A DNA stretch of 64,000 nt, taken from contig NC_135569.1 of the NCBI RefSeq assembly GCF_964340395.1, positions 7,170,540 to 7,234,539 of the forward strand, written 5' to 3'. A program made the translations under genes and the position numbers. The first letter of the stretch is position 1; every line of letters starts with the position of its first letter. This stretch comes from Glandiceps talaboti. Taxonomy: Eukaryota > Hemichordata > Enteropneusta > Spengelidae. The notes below the pieces were generated by a model that worked only from the letters and a program-made list of their open reading frames with translations, had not been told where the DNA came from and searched no databases. Positions 39,252-57,204 of the stretch are shown here, one piece after another.

Positions 39252-42200
39252 TTACATAGCTGACAAATCCCTTTGTCTTATGTATGTAATGATGTACTCA
39301 GGATAGGCCTGGTATGTGTCGAACACAACATGGATGGTGGGAGCATTCACGTTGTTGACACACGAATCATAAAGTTTACCTAGGGGGTCTTTAGGATTCT
39401 TCGGCGGTGGCCTGACGTAATCAGGTATCCCTTGGGCGTACTCGCCTACGATTACGCGTGCCAGGAACATCTTACGGTAGTACTCTTTTGTATCCGAGTA
39501 GCTGTCGGAAAATTTGGCGGTTTTAGCGAAGTAAGAACCTTTACCATATTTAGTTCCAACTCTTGAACCACTCAGACGCCAGTCGAAATTCTGCCGACAA
39601 ATCACATCTAAATATTCCTCTGGAGTTCCATGGAAGAGATGCTGAACATCAAGAGAATCTGAAGAATTGTGTAGCATGAATGCATATCTCCTGAAAGTAC
39701 CATTGGAGAGGAACAAGAGATCAACATATTTTGAAAAAAAAAATGGCATCAAATGGAACAAAATATCATGGAAAAAAAACCCAATTAACTGACTGATGGA
39801 TATATGGATGTAAGCTATTGCAATAGGAAACTTGCAAACCTGCCATGTTGAATGTTGCATCATGGGGAAAGTGATAATAAATACTAATCAAATAGTATTG
39901 TAAACAATAATGTTATTGTTACATTGTTTGTAACCACAAATGATCAATTCATAGGCCATTGTGTGAGGTTTACTTTATCAGTAGCTCCACAGCTAATCCC
40001 TTAGTCCTTTGCATCTGAGCATGCTCAGTCTGGATTGCAAGTTTCCTATTGGTGGTGCAAGTTGGGGACTATTTTATGCAAAATATTATATACGGATATA
40101 TATCTACACTTATAGTGCTAAAAGAACTGCACACTGTCCCAGCCCTATAATATTGGAAAAACTTACAACTTTCTCAATTTCCTTGACAGCATAGAACCCT
40201 TGCTGCCACAAAGTATACACATTTCTATATCCTTTCTATATCCGATAACCTATAAATCCACAAGATCAATGTATCGCTGAAATCATATGTGATACTAGGT
40301 AATGCAAAATCATGAAATGACTCTTCAGAACCCATAATTTATGAAAATGTCTCGATCTCCCTCCCTCAATGATGGCCCCTTTACACTCAATAGGGAACTT
40401 GCAATCCAGACTGAGCATGCTCAGATGCAAAGGACTATGGGATTATCTGTGGTTATCATAATACCTAATCTGGAGCTACTGATAAAATTAACCTCGCACA
40501 ATTGTCAGGGTAACTATGAATTGATTATTTATGGTTACAAACAATGTATCAACATTGTTTACAATGCTAATATTTATTATCACATTTCCTATGATGCAAC
40601 ATTCAATATAGCAGGTTTGCAAGTTCCCTATTGTGCCCCTTTGATTGGAAGATAAACATAAACAGAAAGTACTTACTTAAAGAGAAATCCCCATTGACTA
40701 CTATTTTGAACTCTCTCAATGGATACAATGAGATCCTCTTTCATAGTTGCCTGGAAACGAGCAGCAACTTCCAAGTATTCAGCATTTGTATCACCAGCTT
40801 CACTTAGAGTTACTAGACTATAACCACCTTTATCAGGAGATGATTTATCCCAGTGTTTAGGATTAGCTGTAATGGCTGGGATGGCACTCTTGGCACCACT
40901 CTGTTTTGGTTTTTGATTGGCAGTCTTCATCCTAAAGGTGAATTTAGACATAAATGTAATTAAAAACCCTGTGTAAAATGTGAAATGATAGAATCAGTGG
41001 TATGTGTATACCACTGGTAAGTATATCAGTGGTATGTGTATACCACTGGTGTGCATACTATATCAATGGTATGTCATAATGTGTATACCACTGGTATGTA
41101 TATCAGTGGTATGTGTATACCACTGTGGTATGTATACTTTATCAGTGGTATGTGTATACCACTGGTAAGTATATCAGTGGTATGTGTATACCAGTGGTAT
41201 GTATACTATATCAGTGGTATGTATATACCACTGGTAAGTATATCAGTGGTATGTGTATACCACTGGTGTGTATACGATATCAATGGTATGTCATAATGTG
41301 TATACCACTGGTATGTATATCAGTGGTATGTGTATACCACTGTGGTATGTATACTTTATCATTGGTATGTGTATACCACTGGTAAGTATATCAGTGGTAT
41401 GTGTATACCAGTGGTATGTATACTATATCAGTGGTATGTGTATACCACTGGTATGTATACCAGTGGTGTATGTATACCAGTGGTATGTGTATACCACTGG
41501 TAAGTATATCAGTGGTATGTGTAATATTAGATACATATAATATATAAAACTTAGAAGGCATCTTCATTGGTGAGGATGCAATATCATGTATGAAAAAATA
41601 ATAACAGTATTAATACCATGCACGAGCCATTTAGAACAAAAAATATGGAATATATATTCTGTTTGTTCTACATCACAATGTGTGTCTACGTCACGACAAC
41701 GTGTGTATATGTCACTGGTTCTGCTGTGTTCCAAATATTAGTCTAAATTTTCCAAATTACCATAATTACTTTCCACAATCTTTCTTTGATATTACTGGCA
41801 CTGGTATAATTGTGTTATTCTCCGATATTTTTCTTCATTTGACTGGAAAACACTTGTAACATACGGGGTTGTCACCACTCATCTACCAACTCGAAGTGAC
41901 AAAGACCCCTTAGGTCACTCATATGCGTCCATTTATGAATTTGAATTAATCTAAAATTGAATGTACGGGCCATGGACACGATTAGTTCTGCTGAACTATT
42001 TTCATGGTCCCCATTAGATAACACATGTATATTTCCTTTTGTCCAATTTGTTTGAAAGTGTAATGTATTATTTATTTATTTATTTATTGTTTTGTTTTTT
42101 GTTATCTGATGAAATAAATTTCAATTCAATTCAATTCAATTCAATTCAAATATTTACCTTGGCTGAACAAAGAAAAATATTGGGGAATAACATCTAAATA

Positions 42201-42281
42201 AAGCGTACGAGGTAATAACTTTAATATGGAGTCAAAAGTTATCTTCATCCTAACATCATGTTAACAACAGATACTAATGTA

Positions 42282-42347
<66 letters not shown>

Positions 42348-45300
42348 CATACGTACACACGTATGTATGCATGCATGCATACATGCATGTGTATGCATGT
42401 ATGTATATATATATGTATGTACATACATACATACATATGTACATACTTATGCACGTATGTATGTATGTATGTATGTATGTATGTATGTATGTATGTATGT
42501 ATGTATGTATGTATGTATGTATGTATGTATGCATGTGTGCATGCACATATTTAAGTAAGTACATATGTACCGGTATGTATACCATAATGTATATCAGTGT
42601 TGTCCCTAGCATAGAGAAAACATTGCAGTACCACCATGCTTGGAACTCAGCCTGCCATGCTTGAGCTTGCCAACAATGACAGTAAGTGTTATAAACAAGT
42701 GAGAGCCTGAATGTTGGAGATATGCAAAGCACATGTAAATCATTATGCTGATATGTAAATTAATATGCAAATCATCTGCCATGATTGGCTTCAATCCTGG
42801 GGAGAACACTGGTATACTATGATATAATTTGACAATTCAAAAGTATTGGTTTATACTCACTCTTGTTTGATCACTTCAACATCATTTGCAGAGACATATT
42901 TGGGCCGCCTTCGTATATCATGTTTCTTTTGGGTTTCCTTGTTCAATTGGACCATTTGACCAAAATTGATTTCATATTCATTTTCAAGGCCAACTGAGAA
43001 TTGCATTGTCACTTGACTGGCCTTCTCTGTAAAGATTTCATAACTTCTCTCAATGTCAATACTTCTGACTGTAGCTGATCGAACCTATTTTGCCCTAGGA
43101 GCAACAAGACATCACCAACAATCAATATTAAAGAGGCAATATGAATGAGAATTGGGTAATATTTAGAATTTTTAATTTAAAAAACAATTTTACCATGGCT
43201 TCCTACTTGAAGAATCAATGTGAAACTATATAGAACAAGTCTGTGTTTGTCACTCAATACATTGCTAAAAGCTAAAAAATGTGTAAAAAGTTTGTCATTG
43301 TACGTACAATAACAAACACTTTACGCATTTAGTGAATCTTTTGCAAATTTTAGTTACAATAAAAGGACTTGGTATATGTTATTTCACATTGTTTTTTCAA
43401 GTTAAAAAACATAGTAGTTTTATATATTGGCCAGGTCTGGTAAGGGTGTGCAACCAATGCTGCCAACCCCAGATCCCATTTTAGACCCATTTTGACCAAA
43501 AAGGCAATACCCCATTTTAGATCATTCAAATTTTTAGATGACCTAATTTTAGACCAAAATACATGATCACTGATATGAAAATGTCAACCACCAAATTAGC
43601 TGGGGGAAATTCTGAACTGCTTGAGAATTTCATAAGTGGTTCCACCCAAAGAGCAGCACATATAAGTATACCCAATCAGGACTCGAAATTAACAGTACCC
43701 GGTAGTCCCAAGCCCACAGACTACCAATTCTTGTCATGGGGCTACCATAATTTGCAGCTGGTAGCCCACTCACACTACCACTGATTATGTGATGAGGATG
43801 GAAGATTTATGGACATGGAAGTATTTTAATAACACGCAATTACATCAAAGGAAATCTGTTTTCAGTTCAGGAATACCAGACTACAGGTCACAATCTTTAG
43901 GCTACCAATTTCTGAAATTGGTAGCCCACGAGGACTACCAAAGAAAAAAGTTAATTTCAAGCCCTGCAAATAGGTTGGAGTACCCCCCCCGGTGGTAATC
44001 TCACCTGCTCTCCATATCTACACCAATCAGTTTCATTCTTCCAATACCATATCCACTCCACTGCTAATTTATTATTCGTCACTTTAGTGAAGGAGGATGT
44101 TGATAATCGACGGATACCAATAACTTTTTTCAGCATCACATTAATGATGACCATCTTGTTGAAATCAACGAGTGACTTTGCCGAACCATCAGGGCTGGAA
44201 AGATAATCAGGAACGAAAAAATAGATTGGGAGTCTTTTGTATACCACGATACCCCAGACCGTGCTATCGTATAGGGTAAGAAAACAACAAGGTTCTACAA
44301 AACATATTCATAACACTTATTTTACTACATATGTACAAGTGATTACTTGCACCTGTACACAATACATTAAACTAGGTATCAATATTTGGGCAAATTGGAA
44401 GGTCACTTTGCCCCATAAACTGATGTCAAACTACTGCATTGTCATTAATATTCATCATGCAAATGAGGGCAAAAGGTTACAACACTGCCCATGAATTAAA
44501 AGATGGTTAGGAGAATTTACTTTGTAATCTAGATCCATTTCTTCCCTCCAACCGCCATCAAATTTAATCATCTCTCTATTTTAATGCTATTTGGCAATTT
44601 GATCCTAAACACATAGAGGAAGGTCATATATATATATCTGAAATTAGTGTCAAATTTGGCTGCCATTAGCCCAATATTGTATAGGTCATGAAAAAAGTGA
44701 CGATCACATCATATTTGTACCAGGTTTGGTTGAAATCCACTTATGTATTCATATTTCAGAGACTTGCAGATACACAGGGTACATATGAAGAAAGGGACCA
44801 TGGACCCAAAGTAGTAACCCACGTTCAAGTTCATGGTGTCAATGTGTGAAGGCATAACAATCAAGGCTAAAATCTTGTGTTTTGCCCATACAGGAGGGGA
44901 GGCATTCGGTTCACATATGGTTATTGATATTGATAAAATTAAAAATGACATTAAATTTAAATTTAGAAGCATAATCTCACCTTATCTGACATTTTTCCAC
45001 ACTGGCTTTACAGAATTCCTTCTCTAGTTCACTATTCCATTCATCAGGGAAATCCTGCCAAGTGCCTTGACCATCAGACTTCTGCCACATATATGGCATT
45101 TTGCCATGGATGTTTTTACACTTGTCACCAGACTTACATTTCCCTGTGATATATTTTAGACAGATAACTTCTGACTTCTGCTGCAGATTCTCTTCAGATT
45201 TAGTTTGACTGACATCTGTTTGAGATGATGAGCGCCTCATTCCTGACCTAGAGGTTGGTGTCTGGGGTCGCATTTTTGGCATAGCACCTGTAGGATGACC

Positions 45301-46662
45301 TCGACCTTGGTTGCTATTTGGGCATAGATTTTCCGGTGAGTTAGGGAATAATGGTTGGGGGGTCTGTATTTGAGCTTCAAACTGACCAACATGAGGGGCA
45401 GGGTTCTGACCACCACCACCACCACCACCACCCCTTCCCCTGCCTCTTCCCCTTCCCCTTCCCCTTCCCCTGCCATGTTGTTGTTTATGTTGTTTATGTT
45501 GTTGTTGTTGTTGATTTGGCTGTAACGGATGTTGCTGTTGACACTGCGGCTGTTGTTGTAACTGTTGCTGCATCAGCTGTTGCTGTTGATACTGCAACTG
45601 CTGTTGTTGCCTCTGCTGTTGATACTGTGGCTGTTGTTGCATCTGCTGACGTTGGTGTGGTGATGGTGATGGTGGTCGTTGGTGTGGTGATGGGGGTCGT
45701 TGCTGCAGTTGTTGTAACTGTTGCTGGTGTTGCATCTGCTGTTGTTGTTGCTGCCGTTGTCGTAACTGTTGCTGTTGTTGAAACTGGCGTTGGTGTTGTT
45801 GTTGTTGTTGATTTGGAAGCATCAGAGGGGGTACATCTTGTTGCTGATTATCTGTAGAATTTCCGTCGGCCCCGTCCGCTGAACGCTCATGTTTCTGCTT
45901 TTGTCCCGTCACTGACAAACCTCGAATTATATGCAAAATATCACGAGGTGGTTTGGAGAGGTCAATACCGTATTTTCGTAGAATTATTCTAGGCTGAGGA
46001 TCCAAAACTCTGTGAGAAAATCTGCATTTGTCTCCATATCGACACCTCGAGTTCCCAGTAGCATATGTCTTGCACAGGTGTAAGCCAAAGGTACACTTGT
46101 CTCCCCATTTACACCCCTCGGGACTGCTGTATCGAAAACACATCTTGGGTGTATATTCACCTGGGTTACTTATTTTCAGAATCATTTTAACATCATCCTC
46201 CTGAAATTTCTCAATGCTGTTTACTCTAAGAACTTCCAAATTGTGAGGGTCGCCGTGAAATCTATGGGACTTGCTGCATGATTTGGTACCTTCTGGTACA
46301 GTCGTGTTATCGCTTGCGTAGTTACACACTCCCATCGTGTAATATTTACACATGTGTAATTCTTTACAATCCGGTTTTTCGCAGCCATCCTTGCTAAAGT
46401 AGTCGTTACAAAATTTCATTTGACTCTGAAGGCGCAGTATCCAATCTTCACCATCTCTTTCGATTTTGAACAGCTTGGGATGCTGTGAGAAATACACTTC
46501 CGGTTTTGAGCCACGAAAATATTTAGCACACTTCTCATCTCCAATAGCATTTACGAGAGTCTCCAGACGAACTTTTCCTTGGTACAAAGTACAAGTTACT
46601 CTGACCAATTCTTGCAAAGCCATTTCGTCGTTCTGGCCAGAGCCTGAGCGTCGCCTTGGCAT
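39252..46662 (-). CDS. PARP gene A: CCCH-zinc-finger, WWE, mono-ADP-ribosyltransferase (PARP12/ZAP-like)
   Basis: Predicted RNA-binding mono-ADP-ribosyltransferase. Exons, minus strand: 44981-46662, 44005-44194, 42861-43084, 40677-40931, 39252-39690; GT-AG junctions in phase; 929 aa. Domain order: winged-helix-like region (about 10-80); four CCCH fingers (C85/C94/C99/H103; C105/C113/C129/H133; C175/C184/C190/H195; C197/C207/C213/H217) laid out as in ZAP and PARP12; Q-rich tract (about 272-395); RG then poly-G (397-418); fifth CCCH (C501/C509/C515/H519); WWE1 (about 521-595, with W525 and W535); WWE2 (about 605-685); PARP fold from about 705 with H804, Y837 and I918, the H-Y-I pattern of mono-transferases. 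Start: ATG at 46660-46662; the in-frame GTG two codons upstream is not used, and a stop lies further up. In vertebrates this family acts in antiviral and stress responses; the role here is inferred. Confidence 0.93.
39824..40048 (-). mobile_element. MITE, gggaacttgcaa family, copy 2
   Basis: 225 bp bounded by taggaaacttgcaa and ttgcaagtttccta. Inverted relative to copy 3, which is 342 bp away in the same intron of gene A. Confidence 0.85.
40391..40630 (+). mobile_element. MITE, gggaacttgcaa family, copy 3
   Basis: 240 bp bounded by tagggaacttgcaa and ttgcaagttcccta. It ends 46 bp from the splice donor of gene A exon 4. Confidence 0.88.
40990..41525. repeat. palindromic minisatellite (gtataccactggt)
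   Basis: About 32-bp units of atatcagtggtatgtgtata followed by ccactggtaagt. Ccactgg and the facing tatac/gtata words are self-complementary. A larger repeat of 217 bp is superimposed (41036 corresponds to 41253). Located in intron 3 of gene A, starting about 60 bp from exon 4. Open frames here are artefacts. Confidence 0.93.
42277..42547. repeat. (TG)n then (ATGT)n microsatellite
   Basis: Pure tg run of about 60 bp, then mixed atgt/acat and a pure atgt tract of about 85 bp. Located in intron 3 of gene A. Confidence 0.95.
43677..43966. mobile_element. non-autonomous DNA transposon with caggrctygaaattaac termini
   Basis: 290 bp bounded by caggactcgaaattaac and gttaatttcaagccctg, 15 of 17 bases matching when inverted. 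Inside are two repeats of the ggtagyccc..gctacca type. No clear target duplication. Located in intron 2 of gene A. Confidence 0.8.
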
Positions 46663-46963
46663 GGGCACAATGAAAATAAGAATCCGTATGGGACAAAAGA
46701 ATCGATACGTGCAGAGTGGCTGAGCCGCCTATCCTTACTGCTGTAAATTATAGTTTGGCGACAAGCGAGTTCAAGATAAAAATAGTTACGGAGTAGTCAG
46801 CGACGGGCGTTAGATATTGAACGCTACAACAACTGCGTTTCAAATAATTCCAATATACCATTGCGCTTTCGTCAGAACCTAAGAAATGTTCAACAAGAGT
46901 TGTGTTTCCCAAATAACAAACTACCTACCTCTAGTACTAGGTGCCTGGGGAGTAGTGCAGTGG

Positions 46964-46970
46964 TTTTATA
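46964..46970 (-). promoter_or_regulatory. candidate TATA box of PARP gene A
   Basis: Minus-strand TATAAAA about 300 nt upstream of the gene A start codon, which would give a 5' UTR of about 270 nt without an intron. Confidence 0.35.
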
Positions 46971-47369
46971 CACGATAGTTAGGCACGATATATTTGCCGA
47001 ACGTTCGCCCACGTTTTGTATCTTGAACTCACCACAGGTGCTTCGTTTGATCGACACCGGCCTCCATTTGGAATTTTCGTGACGTCATTTCGGGGAAACA
47101 CAATTCTGAGAAATGAAATGGCGTCATGTTTCGGAGAGAAAAAAATCGGATAATAGAAGATACATCGCCAGAATTTGAAATGAAAGTGACACACGCTTTC
47201 GAGTTTAACCGATGTTTGAGTGCAATGATTCAGAAATAAAGTACAAATGTACATATTGAGAAGTTATAGATAACTATCAAAGATTAGTCTACATACGTCC
47301 GGGCACAAAAGTAATGTTTTCAAATACAACATCTTTATAGCCGGTAACGACCGCAAGTCAAATATTAAA

Positions 47370-47473
<104 letters not shown>

Positions 47474-47512
47474 ACCTATCTAGGAGATATTTGTCTAGAT
47501 ATATGAGATAGG

Positions 47513-47529
47513 AGAGAGAGAGAGAGAGC

Positions 47530-47564
<35 letters not shown>

Positions 47565-47585
47565 CAAGAGCGAGAGAGAGAGAGA

Positions 47586-47671
<86 letters not shown>
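47513..47671. repeat. (AG)n microsatellite
   Basis: About 159 bp of ag units with a few gc and ta interruptions. It is 40 bp from the (CTAT)n run. Leu/Ser frames on the minus strand are artefacts. Confidence 0.97.
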
Positions 47672-47675
<4 letters not shown>

Positions 47676-48352
47676 GATGGACATCAAATTGACAGTTTTT
47701 GATCATGGTGATCAACGGTCCCTGGGTAAAATGAGTAGCCACAAAAAATCATGTTTACAGCCGTCATTTTGTCTTTGCGGTAGCCCTAAATCGTGTTGTT
47801 CTTCCGCCCTTTGCAACCTGTCTACGTCACGAGACTTTATCTGTGACTTAGTCACTACGTACCTTTCGGTCTACTACCAACGTATACTAGCACAGGCCGG
47901 TAGGGGAGGAGGGTTGCTCACATAGTAAAAGTTTACATAATTTTTGTTTTGTTATGTTAGATTGTTGTTGTTGTGTTTTGGGAGGGGTAACTTTTCTTGC
48001 ATATATGGAAAGGTGCCTGTAGTATTCAAGCATACAGACAGACAAAAGCATAACATAACTTCCCTTACAGAAGGTAAAAATGATTCGGAACACAAAGATA
48101 TAATATATTAGTCTAATAACCAAGACTATGCCCTTGGGAACAGCAATTAGTGGCCTTTTCAAAGATGACAACGGCACAGTACAGTGATAGGTAACAAGGG
48201 AATGGTCATCCTAAAATGGAACAGACTTATGACTAGCATCAAATCTTATAGACAGGATCAAAGCACTGGGGCATGCAATATTTCATAGATTGTTGTTTTC
48301 CAGGTCTACAGACTAAATATAACAACCTTTTGACTATATATTCCTACCTGTA

Positions 48353-48470
48353 ATATTTCTACGTAGTATAGAAATTGATACATTTGTAGCAGCATGATAT
48401 TCGTATGAAAGTAATATTTCTACTAGTATAGAGATTGATACATTTGTAGCAGCATGATATTCGTATGATA
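48353..48470. repeat. two-copy tandem repeat, about 64 bp
   Basis: Two near-identical units containing tttgtagcagcatgatattc, then gtatg. Confidence 0.88.
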
Positions 48471-49439
48471 TTTTCTTAAGAAAACGGCAATCTAAGCAAT
48501 AATATATATCTTCTTTATTACCTACTTATTGAATTTACATTTGTTGACAAAATAAATAATACATTTTTTTAATACGTGCCCCTGTTTATAAAAGTAGTCA
48601 GGATAACACAAAGGGTGAAACTGTCCAGTCTTCGAAATGATACTTTTCACCTCACGACTGGACAAGATACTGTGCTTTATTAACAGAATTTGGGCGCAAA
48701 AATGCTAGGTTTGTGAGAGCCCGACGAGTTGTACAATTGTGACAAAGGAGCTTCTTTTACGGCTCTGATCTCAGACTTTAAATTTTCTTTGGGTATTAAG
48801 GTAAAAAATAACATGTTCTGGATTACGACTCAGAGAACGGGTTGACTAACCGGGACATAGGTACATAAATAATGGAACGAAGTCCATATCATGAATTTCA
48901 CAAAACGCTTTCTTTTTTTTTAAACTAAGAAGGTTAAATATACATAGCGTTTTGAATAAGTCTTCCAACTTAACATTGCAAACAAATATTTCCCTTGATT
49001 CTGCCCGTTAATTGTTAAACTTTCTCCCCATTTTCTTTAACCACGAACATTATTGTAGAAAGACTTAAATTGTTGATTCTGAAATACATAAATTAGCATG
49101 TCATAAAACCATCAGACTTATTTACAGCAACGGTAAGACCTGCTCCAAATGGACCTGTAACAGGTCCAAGATGCATCGCGCGTCTCCTGTATTTACAAGT
49201 AAATCAATTAACTCAAGTAAATAAGCTTCTATGGGTGGTAGACTGAGTGGTCTCCATTCCTTAAAATCTTTCTCAATTAAATAGTTTTTCCCTTGTTTAC
49301 TGAAAAAATGTTATTTCAAATGTAAAAAAGGCAAAAGAAAGCAAAAAGTAACCATAACGTGACAGTGCATCAATCAATGCACTGATTACATAGACTATTT
49401 TGCAAGATCAGAAAAACTTCTCTGAAGAGAACGAGGCTA

Positions 49440-54285
<4,846 letters not shown>

Positions 54286-54286
54286 T

Positions 54287-54561
54287 CTATAAATAAATCC
54301 GATATACTAGTATTAGGTAGTTCTGGTCTAAACACGACTTCGAGCGTCACCGGGTCACGTCTCCCATCAAATGTCATGTAGTCAGCGTGACGTACGTACA
54401 GACTAACCGACAGTAAGTAAATATTGATAATTATTTTGAACAGCTTGTCAAAAACAGATTATAATACACAACAGGTCTCTGCAGCAACCGTTGAAAGGGT
54501 CTAGGATGATGAGATGCGAAAAGCACAAAAGAAATATATGGCGACGTATTTTTCGACTTAC
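54287..54561 (-). other. candidate 5' UTR intron of PARP gene B
   Basis: A consensus donor (gaag|gtaagt) ends a putative upstream exon at 54562, and a ttatttatag acceptor sits one base before the ATG of gene B. The 275-bp distance is typical for this locus. Not proven by coding potential. Confidence 0.4.
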
Positions 54562-55258
54562 CTTCAAGCCCTAATTAATTGACTACGTACTATTCTACAA
54601 TATGCCCTTCTCCTACCAAAGGTTAACATCACAAACAAATAGAAAGATAACGCTTGAAGGTAATTAGTTGTTATGGGGTCAGTGCTATAACTGAGTGGGG
54701 GAGGAGGGGAGGGGGAGAAGGAGTGAGTTGTACATGGGTTTTCTCAAACTGACACCCCGGCCCAGCTCCGATAACCAATGTTAACGCCAAAGTAACCCCA
54801 AGTAAAGAACGTATATTCCAAAATGACCCACGTCATCGTGCATCTTTTTCAAGTGTTTGTGAAGTTTCTGGAGATGAAGCTCTTCTCATCGGGCATGCGC
54901 AGGAGGAACAAATCATGTTGATGCATTACAACCAAAAGGAATAAACAAACAATTCCATCCATTCCCAACCATCTGAGTGGTTGTGGTTCAAAAAGGGAGT
55001 GATTCTAACTATATAGCGAGTACTAACTGTTTCCTATAATACCATATATTTCCTACATTTTCAGAGTGTAAAAAGCTCATAGAAGGATTACTCACGCGAT
55101 CACGAAAAGTGAGCTTATGGGTAGGTAAGAAATCTTAGCGCCGATCCAAATATCGCTAGCTGCGTTAACGAAACAGCTGGTAAGAGACAACTCCTCTGCC
55201 GTACCGAACTGCAAAATCTAACAAGCTACGTCACGACACGTGATCAAATGATGACGCT

Positions 55259-55265
55259 ATTTATA
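55259..55265 (-). promoter_or_regulatory. candidate TATA box of PARP gene B
   Basis: Minus-strand TATAAAT in a GC-richer, repeat-free stretch about 970 nt upstream of the ATG. It would feed the proposed 5' UTR exon. Confidence 0.25.
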
Positions 55266-55510
55266 ACTAACTGTAAATGAAATATTGCACCGACGATTAG
55301 ACGGTCAACTCGGTCCTTCAAAAAGTACTTTAGCTTCCGCTAGCGCTGCACAATACTACCGTGCCGTGGTTGATATTGTAACCGCGCACTGGCAGAATTA
55401 AATAGCTGCGTACTTATCCACCAAGGTCTATCTTGTTAATAGATTACTTACAGCATTCCCGAATATATAACTGCCAGCTATTGTATCTTCCATGCGTGTT
55501 CTCTATAGGG

Positions 55511-55705
55511 TTCTTTTCTTCTTCTTCTTCTTCTTCTTCTTCTTCTTCTTCTTCTTCTTCTTCTTCTTCTTCTTCTTCTTCTTCTTCTTCTTCTTCTTCT
55601 TCTTCTTCTTCTTCTTCTTCTTCTTCTTCTTCTTCTTCTTCTTCTTCTTCTTCTTCTTCTTCTTCTTCTTCTTCTTCTTCTTCTTCTTCTTCTTCTTCTT
55701 CTTCT
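55511..55705. repeat. (TTC)n trinucleotide repeat
   Basis: About 195 bp of uninterrupted ttc, a long pure purine/pyrimidine tract. Frames over it are artefacts. Confidence 0.98.
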
Positions 55706-56745
55706 TTTTTTTTAGATCTTTCCTAGCGTATTTTATTACCGTTTCTTGTGGTGTGTTGTTCTATTCCATAATATTTAGATATAGTCAGATGATAATCAAC
55801 TGGATATCTTTCCTTGATATCCTATGAGAAAGAATATTGATTAAAAACGACATGATTGAGTTTATTTATAAACGGGACTGTACTCAAAGTCTTATATTAG
55901 ATCTACTTAGAAGTAGCGCGCCGCCACCGGCAAACATTTCGAAATAGCGCTAATAATAGTGCAAAGATTATTCGTGGGAGATGTCTTTACATCCGGGCAT
56001 TCACATGCAGGTAATACAACTCCAAACTGGTCCCCACAAAATTTAACAAACATGCATGCATGCATGGCATATAAACTATTTTCAACTAATGCTACTTATG
56101 GTACATAGAAGGGCGCTCTGGCCAGCAACAGGGTAGCTGCGATTTGTTTGTGCCCCGCCGGTCTTGCCAAGTTTTTTTTAACTAAATGACACAAAATTAG
56201 TCTAGTTTAGTGAACAGTGATTACAATACATCTACAGTAGCATGGGTGTCGGTGTAGAAACATGGAGAGTACAAATTGGTGGTTTTGTGCATCCAAGAAG
56301 TTGGAAGAATGTATCGGCTGAGTGGTACACGCCCTACACAGCATAGCATGGACGCCAGTTAAATGAAGTCTATATGGTACATATACCTGGCCGTGGTATT
56401 ATACACTGACAACTCTCTGTGCAGTATATGTGTACTAATTTTGCATCGTCGTAAATTCACCACGGCCTCTTTTACGGCACCACCAGTGTCGAGGAAGAAA
56501 TAACAGCTCTGGTCTGCGAGAATACAATTTTCGTTTTCAATGTGGCCTCACGAAGCCAATGCCATACATTTACAACTTCATATAGAACGAGATTTTATTG
56601 CGAGGATTGCACATTGATTAAAACACAAAATGGACAGTTCACAAAGTGCTGTGTTTGCTGATCAATATATATCCTGTATGTACGTAATTGTACCAGACAT
56701 AAATATCATTCATATGTATACATATAGTGAGTGGGTCACAAACTA

Positions 56746-56850
56746 GTCTGTAAGGTACGCCGTGACGGGGCGCCCTCACACATCGGTCAACCCCTGTGAG
56801 AGGAGGCCGGTAAGGGCGAAACGTCACGACGTATCTTACATACAGTCTAG
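56746..56850. mobile_element. small MITE, tgtaaggtacgccgtga family, best copy
   Basis: About 105 bp with inverted ends tgtaaggtacgccgtgacg and cgtcacgacgtatcttaca (about 17 of 19 matching). Flanked by the 10-bp direct repeat tcacaaacta (56736-56745 and 56851-56860), a probable target duplication. Confidence 0.85.
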
Positions 56851-57204
56851 TCACAAACTAAATTCAGTGAACGTAAAGAAAATGAGATGTACTGCCCATA
56901 GTGGTCAGTGAAGTGACTAAATAACGTGAAGAAAACCAACAAGTTTAAAAATATGACAAGATGGAGAGACTTCATTGATACACTCGATCTTTATTTTGAA
57001 ATTAAACCTACAGATATGCAACAGCGCAATTTTCTTGAAAGCAGAACGAAGTTTCAGAGTTTGACACACTATCAAGGACAGAGTCTCATAGTATATTTCT
57101 TCATTATATCAGTTAGCAGCAATCGCTTTACATAATACATTAAAATTGGCCAAGTTGCAAAAATAGGGTGAAAGGTAATTTTGGAGAGTTATCATTGTGG
57201 ATCT

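Noticed and set aside
45351-45857. 168-codon plus-strand frame, poly-Val/Ala
   Set aside because: Antisense of the Q-rich tract of PARP gene A.
46660-46668. Start of gene A two codons upstream
   Set aside because: That codon is GTG. The ATG at 46660-46662 is the first in-frame ATG after an upstream stop.
47170-47200. Interferon-response-like gaaatgaaag motif upstream of gene A
   Set aside because: Spacing between the two GAAA words is one base, not the two of an ISRE, and it lies well upstream of the candidate TATA box.
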